Positions 17,971 to 21,308 of a DNA stretch of 21,308 bases are shown piece after piece. The DNA is taken from NCBI GenBank assembly GCA_964460465.1, contig CAYWSB010000090.1, positions 1 to 21,308 on the forward strand. The letters run 5' to 3'. Source of the DNA: SLRI01 sp964460465 (GTDB taxonomy: Bacteria; Pseudomonadota; Alphaproteobacteria; Geminicoccales; Geminicoccaceae). Numbering within the stretch: the first letter of the stretch is position 1; every line of letters starts with the position of its first letter. Position numbers and translations under genes: made by a program. Under the pieces are notes generated by a model that made no database searches, was not told the origin of the DNA, and saw only the letters and a program-made list of their open reading frames with translations.

Positions 17971-18035
17971 TGATTTCGTCCAGCTTCGGGTGTTAGCTGG
18001 CCACCATTTCCGGCTGAGACGGTGGCTCGAGGCTC

Positions 18036-19643
18036 ATGTGGATCTGGCTCGGCATCCTCCTTCTGCTGCTCGGCGCCTGCAATGCGCCCGCCTGGCGGCA
18101 TGCCGCCGACGGGGTCGATGACGGCAGCATCGAGCCTGCGGCCGGCTCGGCGTCCGACGCGACGGAGCCGCGGCCGCTGGTCGCCTGGCCGCCGGCGGCG
18201 TCGTGCGCCGATCTCGTCCACGAGCTGGTGGCCATGGATGCGGCATCGGCGCACCGTCTCGATGGTGCCGCATCACCTCTGGGCGCTGCATCGGTCGCAC
18301 CGGGCACCGTGGTCCTTCGTGTCGACCTGCCCGTTCCGCAGGTTGCCGTTGCCGACCTCGGCAGCTTCGACTGTGCCCTCGTGGTCGGGCCCGCATCGCC
18401 GCTGCCCGCCGCCGCCGACCGGGTCCTGGACCAGAGGACCGTTCAGTCGAGCCATCGGTCGGGCACCCGGCGCGGGCCCAACCCCGAGCACCACCGGCTG
18501 GAGAGGGAGCTTGCGGCCGCCCGCCGCGCCGGTACGTCGGGCGATGTTTCGCTCCTCAAGACGGGCGACCCCATGCTCGACCTCATCGGCACGGTCGCCG
18601 GCGGGATCATCGACGGGATCGACGCCTTCTCGGCGGATCGGGACGCCCGAAGGTTGGAGACGGCACTCGCCGCGACACCTGCGTTCATCGATGAGCCGAT
18701 CGAACAACCCTACAGCTACACCCTCAGCGAGATCGAGGCCCAACGCCGCGCCTTCGTGCCGATCGCCTTGCACGATCGTGCTGCCGGTACGGCGCTACAC
18801 GCATCGGTGACGGTTGCCGAGCAGCGGCGCTTCGCCGTGGCGGTCGATCGGCACCCTGGCGACGTCGGGCAGCCGCAGCTCTCCGCGCCGACGCCGACGA
18901 CGCCGGCCGAACTCGACGCCTGGCGGCAGGCGACACCCACAATGAGCATGCGAACGGCCTTGGCGCATATCGCGGGCATCGCCGAAGCCGACGGCGAACC
19001 GACTGCCGCGACGCTCGACCTTGCCATCGCCGCCACGCGCGCAACGCGGCCCGACCGGCAATGGGCTGCTGCTGCCGGCGATGCGCCGCTGCGCCCGCCC
19101 CGTCCGGGCGCGGCGGCATCGACGGCCGCCGTGGGCTCGAACGACATCCCGGCAGCCGTCGGCAGGAGTCTCGGCGCCCTCGAGCCTGCCGTCGGTCCGC
19201 TGCCCGCGGATGAGCACGGCACCGATGCGGCGCGAGCGGCCGCTGCGACCGATCTGCTGCAGCTAAACCTTCTGGAGGTCGGGACCGACGGCGTCGCCGC
19301 GTTCTACATTACGGCCGAGCACATTGTCGTGCCGGCCGAGGCCGTCGGCCGCTCGAGCCTCGTTGCGGTGCGCTACCCGGACGGCATGCGTGCCCATGGC
19401 CTGGTCGAGCTGATCGACGGCCAGCTCGGGCTGGCGCTGGTCTACCTGCCCCGACGCGGCGAACCCCTGCCCCTTCACCGCGCACCGAGCCCCGCGCCCG
19501 ACACGACGAGCCCGCCTGGAATGCCCTGGGTCGTCGACGGCGGGGTCAGCGGCCTCTTCGTCAGCGATGCGGCCACGTCGATGCCGCGTTGGATCGACGC
19601 CACGAGGCTGGACCGCTTCGTCGCCCGCCTGGACACACACTGA
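18036..19643 (+). CDS. Lipoprotein with a degenerate trypsin-like (S1C-type) C-terminal domain
   Basis: 535 residues. A very short lipoprotein signal (MWIWLGILLLLLGAC, lipobox LGAC, Cys15) lacks the usual positive charge at its N-terminus. Asn at +2 would suggest the outer membrane by the E. coli rule. Residues about 20-400 are low in recognisable motifs and contain Ala/Pro/Thr-rich stretches; GDPMLDLIGTVAGGIIDGID (near 185) could be a membrane-hugging helix. From about 420 the sequence AFYITAEHIVVPAEAVG, VAVRYPDGMRAHGLV and GLALVYLPRRG follows the strand pattern of trypsin-like proteases around their catalytic His and Asp. Glu or Ala stands where NAHVV should be, Gly replaces Asp in DLALL, and no GNSGGP motif follows. 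It is probably not an active protease. Fold assignment is inference; function unknown. Confidence 0.6.
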   Translation: MWIWLGILLLLLGACNAPAWRHAADGVDDGSIEPAAGSASDATEPRPLVAWPPAASCADLVHELVAMDAASAHRLDGAASPLGAASVAPGTVVLRVDLPVPQVAVADLGSFDCALVVGPASPLPAAADRVLDQRTVQSSHRSGTRRGPNPEHHRLERELAAARRAGTSGDVSLLKTGDPMLDLIGTVAGGIIDGIDAFSADRDARRLETALAATPAFIDEPIEQPYSYTLSEIEAQRRAFVPIALHDRAAGTALHASVTVAEQRRFAVAVDRHPGDVGQPQLSAPTPTTPAELDAWRQATPTMSMRTALAHIAGIAEADGEPTAATLDLAIAATRATRPDRQWAAAAGDAPLRPPRPGAAASTAAVGSNDIPAAVGRSLGALEPAVGPLPADEHGTDAARAAAATDLLQLNLLEVGTDGVAAFYITAEHIVVPAEAVGRSSLVAVRYPDGMRAHGLVELIDGQLGLALVYLPRRGEPLPLHRAPSPAPDTTSPPGMPWVVDGGVSGLFVSDAATSMPRWIDATRLDRFVARLDTH

Positions 19644-19645
19644 GC

Positions 19646-19692
19646 GGCCGGCGGCACCGCCCCAGCGGCGCCGGCCTCCCCCTGCGGGAGGC
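19646..19692 (+). terminator. Two consecutive hairpins after the lipoprotein gene
   Basis: GGCCGGCG (19646-19653) pairs exactly with CGCCGGCC (19669-19676). A second stem, GCCTCCC (19674-19680) with GGGAGGC (19686-19692) around a five-base loop, overlaps the first by three bases, so the two would compete. The pair begins three bases after the stop codon. No T-run follows. The position fits transcript termination or mRNA 3'-end protection. Confidence 0.45.
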
Positions 19693-19811
19693 GCGCCTGT
19701 CGTTCGACGGTGGGCGGTCGCCGAGGATGACCGGGTCGAGTCACGTGACGGTGCCAAGCGCTCCCGAAGGCGGACGCAGGTGGGGACCGGCGAGCCGGCG
19801 AGGCCGTCACC
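19693..19811. other. Short unassigned stretch at the left side of the IS66 remnant
   Basis: No gene supported. One plus-strand frame near 19702-19760 reads RRWAVAEDDRVESRDGAKR, which faintly recalls the RRRW-----IVAES start of IS66 TnpA proteins. The resemblance is too weak to call. Confidence 0.25.
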
Positions 19812-19990
19812 GTCACCAGGCTGGGGAAGGACCCTGACCTCCAGGCCGTCGCACATGCTCGGCCCATGGATCGGATCAGGGGCATCCTGGCCTCGGCTGG
19901 CCGTCCCTCGCCGACAGGGTCGCACGGCGGGCCCCGGGACGGCTGGCAATGCCGTGGAAGGGGATCGACTGGTGCCGGCCAGGGGTGGCC
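19812..19990 (+). pseudogene. IS66 TnpB remnant
   Basis: Three short pieces in different frames follow TnpB order. LGKDPDLQAVAHARPMDRI resembles the KRDP----FVFRGRRGDRIK segment. SWPRLA resembles the RFLWPRLADG segment. DRVARRAPGRLAMPWKGIDW followed by CRPGV resembles the C-terminal block of the pattern QLAMLLEGIDWRRP. The last is the clearest. Frameshifts separate each piece, so no product is possible. Confidence 0.6.
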
Positions 19991-20084
19991 GGCGCTGCGC
20001 TCGCGCTTCGCCTGGACAGTCTTGCGGATCGGCGCGCCGGCGCTGGCCAGTGCATGCGGCGCCGGGCACGTGGCCGGCATCGAG

Positions 20085-20945
20085 ACGAGGCTCGACGCCT
20101 TGCCGGACGATGCGGCCGGCCTATGCGAGATGATTGTCGCGCGGCGGCATGGCATCGCCGGGACGGCGGCCGCCGATTGGGCCCGCGAGGCGCTGAAGCT
20201 GGCCCCGGGTGGCGTCGAGCGCCGCTGCCGCCGCTGATGGAGAGGCGAGCGCTGCCATCCTCGATCTTGCGGCGACGCTGCGGCGAACGCCGATCGGGCC
20301 GCGCGAGGTCATCACCCTCGATTGCGCCGCGTGTTGCCTGGACGGATGGCGGCGGCTGGTCGGCGAGCACGAGACCGAGAGCCTCGGCTTCGTCGCCGCC
20401 AGGCCGACGGTGACCGCCATCCATCGGCCGACGAGGGGTCGCTGCGACGGCGGGTGCATGGCGCAGACGGCGATGCCAACCGGCTCGGTCCAGTGCGGCA
20501 TGGCCGGACCCCACATGTTGCCGATCAGCCTGGTCACCAGGCTCGACAATCACGGTCGGCGCAGCCGACAGGGCGCGATCCTCGCCTGTCTCGGCGCCGA
20601 CATCCCCAGACCCGCCGTGGTCGACCGGTGCAGCCCAGGTCGCCGCCCGCAACCTGCTGGCCAACCATGGCCGTTTCAGATCACGGCGGCGGAGCGTCCG
20701 CATGCCGACGACACCCCGAGCCGCGTCCTCGGCCACACGACGAGGCTGGGCGGCACGGAGCGCGCCGGCCAGGGTGGCCGTGCCCCTCCGGGGTCTGCAG
20801 AAGCCGAAGCCTTCGGCGACGACCGGGCCCTGCCGCTCGGGCTGCTGGGTCGATGTCGGGGACGACCGCTCGGGGGCGGGTCCTGACCCGCCGACAGCCG
20901 CCTGCTCTTGCTCTCTCGGCCGCTCTTTGCCGCCCCATGCACCAT
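20085..20945 (+). pseudogene. IS66 TnpC transposase remnant with several frameshifts
   Basis: TRLDALPDDAAGLCEMIVAR at about 20085 matches the TnpC N-terminus (LPDDPAALKAMI). This frame stops at 20237. The next frame reads PREVITLDCAACCLDGWRRL, then VGEHETESLGFVAARPTVTA, then GMAGPHMLPISLVTRLDNH. These correspond to the IS66 IGED-TE-LD-VPA and LAHVLV-KY-DHLPLYRQ region, although the cysteine pairs are scrambled. AAERPHADDTPSRVL at about 20689-20733 matches the catalytic AAERLHADDTPVPVL. A further shift leads to CWVDVGDDRSGAGPDPP from 20843, matching LWTYVRDDRPFAGPAPP. The C-terminal third, including the catalytic Glu, is missing. At least two shifts and many substitutions show long decay. Confidence 0.75.
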
Positions 20946-20956
20946 CCGAAGGGGCG

Positions 20957-21064
20957 CTACCACTCCAGCGGCCGCGCCACGGCAAATCCGAGCATGGCGC
21001 GCAGCAAATCGGCGTCGGACGGCTTCGCCAGGAAGCCCCGAGGGGCCATCAACTCGACGGTCAT
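20957..21064 (-). pseudogene. IS256-family (mutator-type) transposase N-terminal fragment
   Basis: A 35-codon minus-strand piece starting at ATG 21064 reads MTVELMAPRGFLAKPSDADL, then LRAMLGFAVARPLEW and a stop at 20957-20959. It matches the N-terminus common to one IS256 transposase group (-L--LVEKSADADLLREMIGFAAQRLMELE). Third positions keep strong G/C bias, so it decayed recently or was cut off rather than mutated away. The remaining 90% of the transposase is absent; the cut lies beside the truncated end of the IS66 TnpC remnant. Confidence 0.65.
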
Positions 21065-21092
21065 CAGCGACCGATTCGGCGCAGGTTGATCG

Positions 21093-21221
21093 TCAAAGCC
21101 CGACCTCGCCGGCGAACCACGGGTGGCCATCCGGCAGCTGCGCCACGTGGTGGAACACGAGCACGGGCGCCCGACCCGGCGACCTCTTGGGGGCGAAGAG
21201 CGGGTGCAGCACGATGCCGGA
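21093..21221 (-). CDS. Unrecognised short coding fragment
   Basis: A minus-strand frame encodes SGIVLHPLFAPKRSPGRAPV followed by LVFHHVAQLPDGHPWFAGEV-GL and a TGA at 21095-21093. Nearly every codon ends in G or C and the composition is protein-like, unlike the other frames here. A GTG at 21212 could be a start; alternatively an adjacent frame upstream (TSPAVSLPA near 21245) may be its true N-terminus, broken by a shift. The family is not recognised. It lies between the end of another minus-strand gene and the IS256 fragment, so it may be a remnant. Confidence 0.35.
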   Translation of the reverse strand, partial: SGIVLHPLFAPKRSPGRAPVLVFHHVAQLPDGHPWFAGEVGL

Positions 21222-21248
21222 TGGCCGGCAAGGAGACGGCCGGCGACG

Positions 21249-21308
21249 TCAGCTGCCAATCGCCTGGATCAGCTCGCGACCGGCGGCGATGAAGCGGGCG
21301 GGGTCCCG
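21249..21308 (-). CDS. C-terminal tail of a minus-strand gene entering from the right
   Basis: The last 60 bases read on the minus strand as RDPARFIAAGRELIQAIGS and a TGA at 21251-21249, with codons strongly G/C-ended. This looks like the end of a real gene whose body lies outside the window. Nineteen residues are too few to name it. Confidence 0.45.
   Translation of the reverse strand, partial: RDPARFIAAGRELIQAIGS

Larger units (their letters stand above)
19812..20945 (+). mobile_element. Decayed IS66-family insertion sequence, tnpB and tnpC remnants
   Basis: Scattered plus-strand fragments in the order expected for an IS66 element: pieces of TnpB (about 19812-19990), then TnpC (about 20085-20945), in several different frames. 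The element is cut off at its right side, where a fragment of an unrelated element starts on the other strand. I could not identify terminal inverted repeats or a target duplication. It is certainly inactive. Confidence 0.75.

Noticed and set aside
18773..20069. Minus-strand frames spanning the end of the lipoprotein gene
   Set aside because: They are antisense to a gene with a credible signal, lipobox and promoter; their codon bias is poorer.
19876..20985. A 369-codon minus-strand frame in the right-hand region
   Set aside because: It is opposite the IS66 TnpC remnant, has a Pro/Arg/Ala-rich shadow composition, and shows no known motif.

Overview
The window is chromosomal DNA from a very GC-rich bacterium, most likely an alphaproteobacterium of the Rhodospirillales/Geminicoccales type. 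The clues are the base composition, the strongly G/C-biased third codon positions, and a minus-strand block of parvulin isomerase, argJ, mutT and exonuclease III diverging from secA, a block I associate with Alphaproteobacteria. No tRNA, rRNA or CRISPR array was seen.

Layout. (1) 1-1770: the 3' part of an unrecognised helical protein gene, running directly into a decayed IS30-family transposase. (2) 1771-9679, plus strand: a tightly packed nucleoside uptake and breakdown operon. It holds a BMP-family binding protein, a double-domain ABC ATPase, two permeases, a single-ORF fusion of cytidine deaminase to purine nucleoside phosphorylase, deoC and deoA. Almost every junction is an overlap or a gap of a few bases. 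(3) 9676-13029, minus strand: ppiC-type isomerase, argJ, mutT and xth. The last gene shares its stop-codon bases with deoA. (4) 13030-13329: divergent control region, then secA to 16065. (5) 16066-16592: a gap with a possible broken antisense ORF, then glmM. (6) 18036-19643: a lipoprotein of unknown role whose C-terminus looks like a trypsin-type protease that has lost its catalytic residues. (7) 19644-21308: a graveyard of insertion sequences (IS66 tnpB/tnpC remnants and an IS256-family fragment) plus two short minus-strand coding fragments at the right edge.

How the genes work together. The transporter imports nucleosides. The deaminase half of the fusion turns (deoxy)cytidine into (deoxy)uridine, DeoA phosphorolyses thymidine and deoxyuridine, and the PNP half phosphorolyses purine nucleosides. 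DeoC splits deoxyribose-5-phosphate into acetaldehyde and glyceraldehyde-3-phosphate. The phosphopentomutase (DeoB) needed between the phosphorylases and DeoC is not in the window, and no dedicated regulator is visible. secA, the periplasmic isomerase, argJ and glmM are housekeeping genes.

The most notable items are the deaminase-PNP fusion with a possible internal GTG start, a 12-bp perfect hairpin inside the first codons of the ATPase gene, and the degenerate protease-like lipoprotein. All family assignments rest on motif recognition by eye; no database search was run.
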